From: Metellina segmentata
Taxonomy: Eukaryota; Arthropoda; Arachnida; Araneae; Tetragnathidae
NCBI GenBank assembly: GCA_947359465.1
Contig: OX375879.1
Span: 92,492,578 to 92,556,577 of the forward strand
DNA: 64,000 nucleotides
Reading direction: 5' to 3'
This document shows positions 36,855-48,244 of this stretch, in pieces; within the stretch, counting starts at the first letter, position 1; the number at the start of each line of letters is the position of its first letter. Both the position numbers and the translations under genes were made by a program. Below the pieces are notes generated by a model, which was not told where the DNA came from, searched no databases, and saw only the letters and a list, made by a program, of their open reading frames with translations.

Positions 36855-38980
36855 GTGTTCTATAGTTATTTAATTTTGAACTAACCCGACGTATCGTTGG
36901 CGTGTAACAGAAAATCATTAGCTGGCATGTTTTAGAGGACACTAAATGCTTGTTTTCGTGACGATTTGAAATGCATGGTCTTATTGCTATCTGTGTGTGT
37001 TTAAAAGATACATAACACTATAAAAATGCGCGTGTCTAATAACTTTTACTTTTTTACCAAAGAAATAATAAATTACTCTTAAAACAGATGTACAGTAAAA
37101 AAATTCGTTTTGGCACTTAATGAGTTTCTGCTCTAAGATGTCGATATACATAACCCAAGAACAAAAAACTAAAGGAAATTTTCCAAATGCGCGATTAATA
37201 ACTTTCAATTACAATTCTACTTTTCTTTTAAAGTCGAATAGACTTCCTAAAGACTCGTGTTTTTAGACTAAGGTGATTATAGTACTTACAGGTTTGCGAA
37301 GAATATTTTTATTCCTAGACAAATGAAGGATATACTTTGTATGCATGACATCAATTACAAATGATATTGTTGAAATGGCTAATCTTTGGAATAAAAACGA
37401 GAAGAGATGTAACACCCGTTATTAAGTAATAATTTATTGATAAATTCTTTATTACTGTATAACAGAGAAATTTTATTACATATTCTGTTTGGTAATAACT
37501 TTTTAAATTCAAGTATTTCCAGTACTACTCATGCAACGATTAGGGTTAACAATAGATTTCAAAAACAAAGTTTGAAAACGTGAATATCATCTGCATTGAT
37601 CTTGTCATTCTGTTAAAAATTTATTTTTGACTCGACAGTTAACTTTACACTCAATGAATTCTATTTGTAACAAACATTTTAAGGGAACCAGGGAGTTATA
37701 GCAATTTAAATTGCAGTGAGCATTAAATAACTGAAGTTATTTGTAAAAACAGAAGTTCAGATGTGATGTTCTTAGTCAAGTTTCATTAATTTCATTAGCT
37801 ATGAAAATTCAACTTGCATCGAAATAATTTTTTTGAATACACATGAAATATGATAAATGTAATTAAATAACGCTTAATCATGGAATTATTTTTAAAAACG
37901 TTGGTCACGCTTTTGAAATTCAACAAATTAGTTTTATTATTCCAACGCAAAGTAAGAAGCAGTCGGAATAAATTATTAACTTCCGAATAGTGAATGTTTG
38001 TCTTGAATCAATTTAAAATTAAACATTTGTTGTTGTTATCTGAGAAAGGTAAAAATTTAAAGTTCTTTCTTAGCATGTAAGGGTACTTTAAATTTTATTC
38101 TGTATTCGTAATGTTTAATTGATAAAAAAAAAGGTCGAAATATTGTATTTCTGCAATATATTAAATTCCCTCCATTAACTTACAACTATTTTATCTTTAC
38201 CAAAAAGTCTTATTTTTATAGATCTTTTAATTGTGGAAATATTAAGTTTCCTGAACTTTAAAAACGTTATAGTTCATTCGTATTCATTAAGTGTACAATT
38301 CGTTTTAGATCCTGATGATCATTTTTATAACAAATCATTTGTAAGCGTGTTGATGTCCTTTAACTGAATTAGAATTTCTTCAGTTAGAAAGAATTTATTT
38401 TACTAATGAGATCTGTTCATTATTTTAAGAGAAGAAAATCTAAAACCAGTAATTATAATCAATGAATGACTTTATTCAAAACCTTTCGATGTTTACAGTT
38501 ATGAGCACTGTTAAAAATTATATTCTCATTAAAATATACATGAACAGACGACGATCTGAAGTCAATCCTAAACTTGTTTTTAATGTTGTATAAACAATTA
38601 AAGCTTGCTTAGATGATTGTGACGAGCGAAGATTTTATTCTGTTTTCTTTTACTACACCAAGATTAATAAAAGAATACTATTTTATTGATTTCAACTATT
38701 GAGAATTTCGAGTTTTGAATCTAAAAAAATTCTTAATTTTTAATCAAATTGTAGAATATATTATATAATTGTTTCCTGCGAGTCTTTGAATAGTTCTGCT
38801 AAGTAAATATCACCATGTGCGAACTACCGCAATGGATTGGAAGTATTTGTTTTATCACGTATTTGTTCATATTAAAACTTTTGAAGAATATGGTACTATG
38901 TATATTCATAACTTCAGCACACGCTATGGTTTACTATACATTTCAACCCAGCTTAAAGTAATTAGCAAACAGCTATGGTA
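36855..38980. other. AT-rich stretch, nothing recognised
   Basis: Over 2 kb with no frame above 75 codons, no inverted termini, no tandem unit and no SINE body recognised. Confidence 0.5.
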
Positions 38981-38984
38981 AAAT

Positions 38985-39090
38985 TCACGTTGGCGTGTTG
39001 CATAAGTTTGGAGAATTAGGTGCCAGCTCAGGTTTTAGTCCTTTGACAGTTCAAACAACGAGGTGTTATCCCGAAGTCTAATTCAAAAAC
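38985..39090 (+). mobile_element. SINE body fragment
   Basis: TCACGTTGGCGTGTTGCATAA, GTGCCAGCTCAGG and CGAGGTGTTATCC match the middle of the shared SINE body. Both head and tail are missing. Confidence 0.7.
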
Positions 39091-39239
39091 TATCCACTTC
39101 AACGTACAACCTATAATAATCAACTGAAACAGTTCTTAGCCCCATCACTTCTAACTAGTATGCTCTCAGTTTGTATACCAATCTTGTCTTGTATATGTGT
39201 AATGGTTCAGATACCACCTTATGTCGAAGTTTTAGGCAT

Positions 39240-40770
39240 CACATTTTACCCTTGTGTAGCAAAATATGACAAGATGGTAACAAACTAAACGCAACCTTAC
39301 GAGTATGAACCAGTGCATCTTTACCAAAACTTCATCACACACTTCCATTTTAATCTCTACCAACACTTTCAAACCTAAGTATTGTGTATTTCAAACAACT
39401 TCTTCGCATATTTGGATTTTCAATACCATTCCGTAGTTTCTAATCAGCCTCAAGTGATAAGCAACAATTTGTAGAATCGCTTTGGTAAATGCACCTTGTT
39501 CGATTACGTTTTTCCTTTGACCACAGGATCACAAACTGAACAGAAGCTGACAAGTGCAGAACCATACATATATACAAGAGTTTTAGCACAAAATTCTGTT
39601 TACATCACTACCACACTCACCATTTTCTCAACCTAAATGATTATTAATAATTCCGTATATACCTTTTTAAAATACCTCCCTTCGAAATTATGAAATCCAA
39701 CTTTTACTATTGACACTTCTGAAGGGTATGGATTGTGTGTATCCCCAACTCCAGCACACATTAGTTTTATATATATATATATAAACATCTCGAACTCAAT
39801 ACTTTCCAATCATCTACAATTGATTAGCAACCATTTCCTCCTTCAGACATTATTATCACTTCAACTGAATTGCTATTGCTAACACTTCCTAATGTATAGA
39901 TTATGTTTGTACCAACACACACAACAACAGCAGCACACATTAACTTTTCAACACCTTCCTAAACTCGGTATTTCCCAAATCACCTTCAAGTGATTAGCAA
40001 ACATTTGGTGAATCTCTTTGGTAAATGCCTCCGACTTTTTTATCTTTCCCTGAATTATTATTATTAACACTTCATAAGAGTATGGATTGTATGTGTTCTT
40101 AACAAAACCAGCACATATTAAAATTTCCAACACCTTCCTGCGTTCAGTTTTCAATACTTTCCAATCATCTTCTCAAGTGATTGCAACCATTTGGTGAATC
40201 TCTTTGGTAAATGCCTCCGACTTTTTTATCTTCCCCTGAATTATTATTATTAACACTTCATAAGAGTATGGATTGTATGTATTCCCAACAAAACCAGAAC
40301 ATATTAAAATTGCAACACCTTCCTGCGTTCAGTTTTCAATACTTTCCAATCATCTTCTCAAGTGGTTAGCAACCATTTGGTGAATCTCTTTGGTAAATGC
40401 CTCCTACTTTTTTTATCTTTCCCTGAATTATTATTATTAACACTTCATAAGAGTATGGATTGTATGTATTCCCAACAAAACCAGCACACATTAAGATTTC
40501 CAACACCTTCCTGCGTTTAGTTTTGAGTACTTTCCAATCATCTTCTCAAGTGATTAGCAACCATTTGTGAATCTTTAGGCAAATGCCTCCGACTTTTTTA
40601 TCTTCCCTGAATATTATCTACTACACTTCATAAGAGTATGATGGATTGTGTGTATTTTCAACCAAAACCAGCACACACTAAGATTTCCAACACCTTCTCG
40701 AATTCAGTACTTCCCAATCATCTTCAAGTGATTAGCAACCATTTGGTGAATCGCTTTGGTAAATGCCTCT
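39240..40770. repeat. ~186-bp tandem array, decaying leftward
   Basis: GTAAATGCCT recurs at about 40021, 40207, 40393, 40577 and 40760, with weaker copies back to about 39485. Units share CCAATCATCTTC, AGTGATTAGCAACCATTTG, TTATTATTATTAACACTTC and AGAGTATGGATTGT. The most regular copies are next to the following island. Confidence 0.85.
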
Positions 40771-40779
40771 CCTCCTATT

Positions 40780-41450
40780 ACATTTTTTGTGACTTTTACC
40801 TTCCACTTCCACTCGGGAGCATTTACCTGAAGGCGACATCGGCCCCACTGCACACACGAGCACACACACACACCTCGGTAGGGGGGTGAAAGAGAGAGGG
40901 GGCGTGCGAGAGGGTTTATCAGCAGCAGCCAGCGTGGCCCTACCAAGAAGACGGGGGAGGGTCAGAAAATGAGGAAATGGGGGAAGGAAACGTCCGGTCG
41001 ATACGGGCAAAATGTTCCGCACGCGCTCTCTCTGCAGGTCTAGCCTGCTTTACGGGCTTCTCTCTCTCCTGAAACGCCGCTTTTTTTTATTTGTTGGATG
41101 CGGACTGGGGGTAGGAACTGGGGGGGTTATCCCGAGGCAGGCATCTGGAGAGCTTCTCCTTTTCTGGAGGCATCGGACCGCGAAACAAGGAACAGAAAGA
41201 AGGAAGGTTGGAAATAATAAAAAAAGGAAGAGAGAAATGGATGAAAATATAAGAAAGAATGATAATAATAATAGTGGAAAAAAGAAGGAAGGGTACTGAA
41301 TGGCCGCTGGCCTTCCAACCTTGTCCCTTTTCTCACCCCCCCCCCTCTTTCCCTTGAGGAGCGAAGTGGCTAATAAAAGGGAAGGGTTAAGGGTCGTAGA
41401 ATAATTAAGAGTCTTGGTGGGATGGTGGTTGAGATTCGTTTGGCGTGTGC
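40780..41450. other. Unique-sequence island 8
   Basis: GC-richer DNA with a (CA)n run at about 40863-40874, CGCGCTCTCTCTGCAGG, a C10 run at 41336-41345 and (AAT)n near 41262. Overlapping frames up to 96 codons lack domains. Candidate regulatory island. Confidence 0.4.
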
Positions 41451-41526
41451 TTGAAGTGGTCCCGGAATGTGATTACCATCATTGGTTTATTGTTTTGTTG
41501 GAATCCCATGAAAGGCTTTAAGGTAT

Positions 41527-42144
41527 TTGGCGAGACACTTGGTAACGCGTTTAATTTTACTCGTGCAATCCTATCTCTACTCGACTATCCAAGAAATGTG
41601 GTTGCTGCAGAAATCGTACTTGCCACAAACTAGGATTCCCATCGACATAAGCTTGGTACTACTAGTAGTCACGTGCCCTGTTTGTACGGATGGTGTACTA
41701 ATGGATGCGCATTATACGTATGAGCAGCAATACGTTAAAACATTGCAGAATTCAGACTTGCCCCAAACCAGAATTGTCATCGACATAAGCTTGGTACCAC
41801 TAGTAGTCACGTGCCCTGTTTGTACGGATGGTGTACTAGTGGATGCGCATTATACTTATGAGCAGCAATACGTTAAAACATTGCAGAATTCAGACTTGCC
41901 ACAAACCAGGATTGCCATCGACATAAGCTTGGTACTACTAGTAGTCACGTGCCCTGTTTGTACGGATGGTGTACTAATGGATGCGCATTATACGTATGAG
42001 CAGAAATACGTTAAAACATTGCAGAATTCAGACTTGCCACAAACCAGAATTGTCATCGATATAAGCTTGGTATTACTTGTAGTCATGTGCCCTGTTTATA
42101 CGGATGGTGTACTAATGGATGCACATTATACGTATGAGCAGTAA
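41527..42144 (+). repeat. 138-bp (46-codon) tandem repeat carrying a 205-codon frame
   Basis: Four copies; TTCAGACTTGCC recurs at 41751, 41889 and 42027. Because 138 is a multiple of three, one frame stays open: units read like ISLVLLVVTCPVCTDGVLMD then AHYTYEQQYVKTLQNSDLPQ. Most of the few differences change amino acids (IPI, IVI, IAI; LVL/LVP; TCPVC/MCPVY), which argues against selection on a protein. It has no signal peptide and no recognised domain. I treat it as a minisatellite; a lineage-specific repeat protein is the alternative. Confidence 0.75.
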
Positions 42145-42149
42145 TACCC

Positions 42150-43150
42150 TAAAAAAATTCTCATACACTCCCCCAAACACCATTAAAATAAATGAAATTC
42201 ATTATTCTTAACCTTTTACATTTCGTCCGAATTCAAGAAATTGTTGAAATACTGTCTCGTATCCAGTTAAGCTTTAAGTAATTTGAAATTAATTAATACA
42301 AATTTTTGGTGGAAGAAATATCCCCTCATGTGCAGCTCAGTGCATTTTCTTCATTTGAATATGCATTCATATCTACGGAAATAATAACATTAAATCGTAT
42401 TTCAAACGGCATAATGTTAATCCAAATAAGATTTTATTTCTATCTTAAAACTGATCTAAAAGCAAAACGGTGTTTATGCTTTGAATGACGTCATTTAATC
42501 CTTCTTCCTTGGGGTTGACTAACACAATTAACCTGGATTTTTCAAACCGTACCTTCTTTTTCCCTTTCGAAAATACCATGTTATTTCAATGATGATAAAA
42601 ACATGATACGTATACCAAATCTATTTTCTTAAAATAGACAAGAATGCTTAAAGTCATTTACACTCTAAAACCCTTTCAGAATGATAAGCTAATTTCTCTA
42701 ATGGATCTCCTAATTGAAAGCTTAGATCTGCGCATTTAGTTTGATTTTATTGTTAAAACGTACTTTGTTTTAGGAATGGCAAACGTTTCTTCATCAAAAA
42801 TAACAAGTCATCGGTATTCAACTGAAGCACAATGAACACAAATCAAAAACAATGTAAAAACATAGTTTTGACAGTGTAAATAAATGTGTAGCACAATGTC
42901 AAAAACATTGTTTTGAGTAAACGAAGGGGAAAATTCTACTCACTAAGTGTAATTGTTGAGAAGAAAACTATGTCTTATTGAACACACAACGAATAAAAAA
43001 ATTGCCACACATTCTGGTCTAAAAAAAGCTAAAAATTTAATGCTTCTATAATAATGAATTTAAGTGTTTCACTTGTAAAACAACAAAATATTCTTTTGAA
43101 AAAGTTTATATTCTGCATTAAAAAAAATTAATTCAATCTCATCTGAACGG
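42150..43150. other. AT-rich stretch, nothing recognised
   Basis: No frame above 60 codons. A few imperfect inverted words (AAAACAATGT/ACATTGTTTT) near 42850-42920. Confidence 0.45.
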
Positions 43151-43152
43151 TA

Positions 43153-43717
43153 ACTACCCTGCAATAATGGACCGGACGCCAGCGGATTTGCATAAATCCG
43201 ACTACTTGTTTGGGAGTGTTTTACTTGGTATGGCCTGGGACCTTTGCATGTTGTTCCTAGTCAATTGAACGACGACGCCTACATGAACATTTTGAACAAT
43301 CAGGTTCTTCCTACGCTCTAGCAATTTTATGGAATGGACGTATGTTACTTCCATAACGACAACGCTCCGTGTCATGTTGCAGCCTGTGTCAAGCAGCGGT
43401 ATCAAGATATGGATGTAAAACGTCTTCCCTGGCCTGCTCAAAGTCCCGACCTAAACCCCATAGAACATTTGTGGGGCGAGTTAGAGAAATGCTTACAGAC
43501 CAGGGAACCACGTCCGAAATCTGCAGCTGAGCTGGCAACATTCTTGCAGCAATAATGGACACAAACACCCATAGCTGTGTATCAAAACCTTGTTGAAAGT
43601 ATGCCCAGAAGGGTTGCTATGTAATTGCAGTACGTGGGACTATATCCCTATTAAAGCACGTATTATTTCCCTTATACCACCACATCTTTCTGTCCGGTCT
43701 ATTATTGTAGAGTAGTG
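43153..43717 (+). mobile_element. Short Tc1-like element, copy C (565 bp)
   Basis: Left end ACTACCCTGCAATAATGGAC (one base lost at the tip), right end ...ATTGTAGAGTAGTG. TA flanks at 43151-43152 and 43718-43719. Same internal deletion as copies A and B. Confidence 0.9.
43190..43640 (+). pseudogene. Tc1/mariner transposase C-terminal relic, copy C
   Basis: The best preserved catalytic region of the three. Frame 43334-43555 gives HNDNAPCH with aspartate and AQSPDLNPIEHLWGELE with glutamate, separated by 34 residues, the DD34E spacing of Tc1. It stops at a TAA inside LQQ-WTQ; the same frame then continues TPIAVYQNLVESMPRRVAM. The upstream FSW block is frameshifted. No N-terminal domain. Confidence 0.9.
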
Positions 43718-43719
43718 TA

Positions 43720-44245
43720 TTTAATATAGGGAAACCCAGGTTTTGAGATTTTCATTGGACCGGTATAAGAAAACATAAGTAATGAGAAAGTCGCAGAAAG
43801 CTATCTTAACAGAAAGAGAACTTGGGGTTAGGTAGGTACTAAATTACGTCAAACTCTCTGGGGTAACACTATGGACTTGAGAAAAACAACACGCGAAAAT
43901 TGTAAAATGCGAGAATCTAAAAAGAGTTTCAAGTAAATGGTCACACACAATGAAAAGTTTTACTGATCACAAAAAGAGAAAATTACACTCAAAGAGGAAT
44001 ATACCCGGTGCCACATACAACTAGTAGGTTATTAGCGGTGTGGGCATATCCACAGAGTTCGGAGGCCACATTTAAAATAGGGAGCACTATGGTCTTATAC
44101 AGCAAACAAGTGCCTATTTTAATTTTTGAATCTCAAGGGGTAAATTTAAATTTTCCATTCACCCCTTGAGATTATGAAATTAAAAAGGTGTAGATCTGTT
44201 TGAAAAACAATAATTATTCTAATTTTTACCTTAATATATAATAGA
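43720..44245. other. Mostly unrecognised, with one strong hairpin
   Basis: Arms at 44117-44141 and 44161-44186 share a perfect 13-bp core AATCTCAAGGGGT with a 19-base loop, and match more weakly outward (TTTTAATTT). It may be the remains of a foldback element. Otherwise AT-rich. Confidence 0.5.
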
Positions 44246-44246
44246 A

Positions 44247-44505
44247 AGGTAGGTATTTTAGTTAACCTAGCACTGGAACAGCACAACGGGCTATTTGTAC
44301 GAGATCAATTCCCAAGAGAAATGAAGTGACTGATCCCGGACCGTCGTCCATAGCCCGTTGTGTAGCTCTAGTACGACGTTAACTAAAATTACCATTACCA
44401 TTACCAGTACTTAAGAGAAATGTCCGAGTACAACACCACGTAAGCTGGCACCCCACTCTCCAAACTTCCACACCATGCTGACGTGAGGACATATGAGGCC
44501 ATACT
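44247..44505 (-). mobile_element. SINE body, minus strand, interrupted by a second SINE
   Basis: Left part from GGTAGGTATTTTAGTTAACC to CCCAAGAGAAATG, right part from AAGAGAAATGTCCGAGTAC to CACACCATGCTGACG. The break holds the nested fragment at 44324-44412. Confidence 0.8.
44324..44412 (+). mobile_element. 5'-truncated SINE tail nested in another SINE
   Basis: 89 bp reading ATCCCGGACCGTC through GTACGACGTTAACTAAAATT and ending ATTACCATTACCATTACC. A 10-bp duplication AAGAGAAATG flanks it (44314-44323 and 44413-44422), as expected for LINE-type insertion. Confidence 0.8.
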
Positions 44506-44509
44506 GTCT

Positions 44510-44952
44510 GAATGTATTTAATGCAATATTTAGATGTATGTTGAATATATTTTAAAACCGTAAAATATCAAATTAAGAATGACGATGTCACCATCATCAG
44601 TCACCGGGAAATATCTGCAAGGTCATTGGCTCATTTTTGGAATACATATATAACAAACATTTTTACACAGGTTTTTTTTTAGAAAATAACGTTTTTTTAG
44701 AACAAAAAATACAAAAATTAATGGAATAGTTTTTTCTTAAAATTTTTTTAGTTCTTCAGTTATTCAATTTTTTTCGTGGATACCCTGAAACCCTGTTGCC
44801 GGACCCCCAGGTGTTCAATCAACCCCACTTTTGGACTGCTCTAAGATATACGCCAATTACTTTCAGCTACGAATCGCAAAAATATACCACAATTAAAGAT
44901 TCCATACGCTTATCTATTATCGACCCTATGAATTTTATCACAAAGCATGCTA
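44510..44952. other. AT-rich stretch, nothing recognised
   Basis: Long T and A runs. No repeat or frame recognised. Confidence 0.45.
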
Positions 44953-44955
44953 GGT

Positions 44956-45080
44956 AAGATAATTTTAACTAACGTCGTACTAGGGCAACACAACGGATCA
45001 ATCCTCTAAGGGAAAGATTCGAGGACAACATCACTTAATTTTGAACCACGTTCAAATTACGAGGCAACACCTTAGCTTCC
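44956..45080 (-). mobile_element. SINE body and tail fragment
   Basis: GATAATTTTAACTAACGTCG, GGGCAACACAACGG and AATTTTGAACCACG match the shared 3' body. A deletion removes part of the GGTCCGGGATC block. Confidence 0.78.
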
Positions 45081-45289
45081 CTGCGAAATGAGTACGTGCG
45101 TCATTTCACGGTTATGTGTGTATAGTTGGGCTTCGTTGCCGCATCGGCGCCGCACGTTGAAAAACCGGATGTGTGCACCGGGCCTAAATCGTCGTCACTA
45201 ATACATTATGTGAAGTTATGTCACATTTACAATTTTCTTAACACATTCATTATGAAACCTGCAGTCTCTTCTGAAAGGCATCAAACCAG

Positions 45290-45407
45290 TTTTGACATTG
45301 CCCTACAAGATCCTTCTTAGGATTCTTTCAACCAGAATATATGGTTATTTAGTTTTTATTTGTGTTGAAAGGGAAAGGCAATACTACGTAACTCCAAAAT
45401 CTCATAA
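45290..45407 (-). repeat. ~190-bp repeat family, minus-strand copy
   Basis: The inverse reads GAGATTTTGGAGTTACGTAG, TATTGCCTTTCC, AACACAAATAAAAAC and GAAAGAATCCTAAGAAGG, matching 48245-48370 and 15900-16010. Its end is split by the SINE at 45408. Confidence 0.65.
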
Positions 45408-45734
45408 ACCGAACAACCGGTTTGGCGGTTAAGGTGTTAGCCTTTAGACCGGAAGGTTCCTGGTTCGAATCCGGGTCAGTACATGATATTTGTAATCGTA
45501 TGGTGTAGAGGCGGTTGGTGCACCTTTAATCTATCATGGCCGAAAGTCCTCACTTTGGGTTGGTGTGGAAGTTTGGAGAGTAGTGTGCAGCTCAGGTGTT
45601 GCCTAGTCATCTGACCGTGGTTCAGAAATACTTGGTGTTTTCCTAGGATCTTTCACTTAGGGGATTGATCCTGGACCATTGTCAATAGCCCGATTTATTG
45701 CTCTAGTACGACATTAATTAAAAATTACCTTTCT
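45408..45734 (+). mobile_element. tRNA-derived SINE, family A, full length
   Basis: Head with A box TGGCGGTTAAGG (45423-45434) and a perfect B box GGTTCGAATCC (45462-45472), followed by the shared body and a GTACGACATTAATTAAAAAT end. Flanked by AAAATCTCATAA (45396-45407) and AAAATCTCACAA (45735-45746), one mismatch in 12. A good reference copy. Confidence 0.92.
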
Positions 45735-45789
45735 AAAATCTCACAACGCAGAGAAGGTTAAAATATATCTAAATATTTTACCCAGAAAA

Positions 45790-46745
45790 TCAACCTTCCT
45801 TCTGGTAGTCCCGACGACATATCTCACCTGCAAAAAAGATGGACGAGATATCTCGTCATTTAAAAAACTGACCTGATATCGATTTCGATATCATTTGCCA
45901 AAAGCGGCAATATAAGGGCATCATTCGGAATTCGATCGCCAGTCTCGATGACGAGTATCTCGTCATCAGCAGAATAGGACAGATCTCGATGGACGAGATA
46001 TCTCGTCATTTAAAAACTGACCTGATTTAGATATAGACATCATTTGCCAAAAGAGGCAATATTTTTTTTTTCCTAATGGCGGGCACATTTGACCGAAGTC
46101 ATTGGCCACTACAAGGCCGGAAGTGATGGCCACTTGTGAAGGAGCACCCAGTGGGAGGGCCATCATTGCCCCTAACAATTACATCGTAATTTTGAACCAT
46201 GTTCAGATGACGAAGCAACACCTGAGCTGGTATACGCTTACAAACATCCATGCCCGAACCCGAATTCCAACCGGGGACCTTCCGATCTAGAGGCTAACAC
46301 CTTAACCACTATACCGGTTGGTCGGCAAAGAGGCAATATAAGGGCATCATTAGGAATTCGATCGCCAGTCTCGATGATGTGTATCTCATTATCAGCAAAA
46401 TTAGTCAGATATCGATGGACGAGATATCTCGTCATTTAAAAACTGACCTGATTTAGATATAGACATCATTTGCCAAAAGAGGCAATATAAGGGCATCATT
46501 CGGAATTCGATCGCCAGTCTCGATGACGAGTATCTCGTCATCAGCAAAATTGGTCAGATATCGATGGACGAGATATCTCGTCATTTAAAAAACTGACCTT
46601 ATCTCGATATCGACATCATTTGCCAAAAAACGGCAATATAACGGCATCATTAGAAATTCCATCGCCAGTCTCGATGATGAGTATCTCGTCAACAGCAGAA
46701 TTAGTCAGATCTCGATGGACGAAATATCTCGTCTGAGGGTAACGA
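45790..46745. repeat. 150-bp palindrome array (TTAA family), about five units
   Basis: The perfect palindrome GACGAGATATCTCGTC is at 45842, 45992, 46418 and 46567, and with one change at 46718. Alternating with it is GATGACGAG-TAT-CTCGTCATC, so each 150-bp unit is a pair of ~75-bp halves. Left border CCTTCCTTCTGGTAGTCCCG, right border CTCGTCTGAGGGTAAC (inverse GTTACCCTC). Unit 3 contains a SINE (46063-46326), which explains the 426-bp step. Confidence 0.9.
46063..46326 (-). mobile_element. Chimeric SINE: family A head with a foreign poly-A 3' end
   Basis: Precise 13-bp duplication AAAGAGGCAATAT (46050-46062 and 46327-46339). On the minus strand it starts GCCGACCAACCGGTATAGTG, carries family A boxes and the first part of the body, then switches near 46180 to a sequence not found in other SINEs here (CACTTCCGGCCTTGTAG, CGCCATTAGG) and ends in about ten A. 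The same 3' sequence forms the 63-bp array at 47447-47640. Confidence 0.88.
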
Positions 46746-46749
46746 AAAA

Positions 46750-47430
46750 TAACGATTGCTGTCGTCTTACGTAAATCTCATGTTCCCTATTTAATTTCAT
46801 GATACCAAAGGGGTCCGCGAAAAAGTTCAATTCTCCAAGGGGATCCTTGATCGAAAAGATTTGGAAACCACTGATCCAACCAATGCGTGGGTTAACTTCA
46901 ACTACAAATAGCGCTTCGAGTTTCTCTGCTCCTATGTTAGGACGCGTGCTTGGCGATAGGATTCAAACCTCCCGCATGCATAAGCAACGTCGCTGCGAGA
47001 TGACACAGTGAGCAGGTGGGGAGTTATCTCCTCGTGAGTGCAGCAGCGCCTCTGGCGGCGGCGGGTTTTTTGCCAATAGGGGGCGTAAAGGATAGCAATC
47101 GAAACCGAAACCTTTAACATAAAAGTGTGCCGGTGATCGGCGGACAAAAACGCGCACGCCGGTATTAAAAACAGACAGGGAAACTTTTTCTCCCTCCTCT
47201 ACATAATACAGAGGGCGCTGCGTGCAGGCGGTGAAATGGGGGGTCTGCTGCGATGAGTGGCGAATCCTTTTTTTTTTTGCTGAGCGGAGCTATGAAAAGG
47301 TTAAAAAAGAACGCGTCGTGCAATTTCGCGGTGTGAGTGATGCTGTTGGTAAGGAGTTGGTTTCAAGAGGACTCCTGATTGAGAAATAATTCACACTAAT
47401 TCAATTTCACGTAGTATTTTTGTACGATCT
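46750..47430. other. Unique-sequence island 9
   Basis: One of the most GC-rich parts of the window (GCAGCAGCGCCTCTGGCGGC, CGGTGATCGGCGG). No repeat match. Frames of 64-71 codons are unsupported. Composition would suit a promoter or insulator, but no transcript evidence exists here. Confidence 0.4.
47073..47220 (+). promoter_or_regulatory. Pair of CTCF-like motifs in island 9 (tentative)
   Basis: CCAATAGGGGGCG at 47073-47085 and CAGAGGGCGCTG at 47209-47220 resemble the conserved CTCF core, same orientation, about 135 bp apart. Motif resemblance only. Confidence 0.22.
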
Positions 47431-47446
47431 GGAATCTTTTTTTTTT

Positions 47447-47640
47447 GTTCCAATGGCGTGCACTGGACTCTATCCTTGGCCATTACAAAGGAAGTGATGG
47501 TCGACTACTTCCAATAGCAGGCACTAAAGCCTTGTCCTTGGCCAATACAAAGCCGGAAGTGATGGTCGTCTTCTTCCAATGGCGGGCACTAAGGACTTGT
47601 CCTTGGACACTACAAGGCCGGAAGTGATGGTCACTTAGTT
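47447..47640 (-). repeat. 63-bp tandem repeat, three copies, next to a T run
   Basis: TTCCAATGGCG starts at 47447, 47510 and 47573. Units contain CCTTGGCCA-TACAA and CCGGAAGTGATGGTC. It follows nine T, so it reads as a poly-A-tailed element on the minus strand. Same sequence as the odd 3' end of the SINE at 46063-46326. Confidence 0.85.
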
Positions 47641-47680
47641 GAGTGATAAACTAAAAAATGTCGGTATCAACTGTCTTTAA

Positions 47681-47878
47681 CCATCCAGGTGGTTTTGACG
47701 TGGTATCTATGACCAATATTGCCAATAACGAGTTGTCAAGAAAGCGCCTATTTATTTATGATAAATGAGATCCTGATTTGGTTAGTTCTTTTTCTAATTA
47801 CGAGAAAACTCGTCCATCAAGATGTTTGTTGGTTTTACTAATTTCAAGATACCTCGTTTTTCACAACCCCTAGGAAGG
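47681..47878. mobile_element. TTAA palindrome family, copy with both ends (198 bp)
   Basis: TTAA at 47677-47680 and 47879-47882. Left CCATCCAGGTGGTTTTGACG, inverted right CCTTCCTAGGGGTTGTG. The inside has ACGAGAAAACTCGTCCATCA and a decayed palindrome. Confidence 0.75.
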
Positions 47879-47910
47879 TTAAAAAGCTTATAGTTAGCTT
47901 AAATAATTTG

Positions 47911-48210
47911 GTAATTTTTAATTAACGTCGTACTATAGCAACACAACGGCCTATTGACGACGGTCCGGGATCAATCCCCTAATGGAAAGATCCAAGTACA
48001 CAACCACGTAATTTTGAACCACGGTTATATGACAAGACGACACCTGAGCTGGCACCCCACTCTCCAAACTTCCTCGCCATATTAATGTGAGGACATTTGA
48101 GGCCACGGCGGATTTAATATGCACCAGTCCCTTTTGTAAACGACGTTGTTTTTGTTGGTATTTGAACTCGCAACCCTCCGTTACTCTTCCAACCTGACCA
48201 CAGCGGCCCT
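47911..48210 (-). mobile_element. tRNA-derived SINE, family B, full length
   Basis: GGTAATTTTTAATTAACGTCG tail side, shared body, then B box in minus orientation (TATTTGAACTCGC) and head ending CTGACCACAGCGGCCC. Confidence 0.85.
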
Positions 48211-48244
48211 AAACTTATGTGGGAAAAGAAGGTTAATTAAACCT

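Noticed and set aside
45420..45500. Functional tRNA gene
   Set aside because: A and B boxes are present, but no full cloverleaf can be drawn, and the same head recurs in front of a SINE body at several loci with target duplications.
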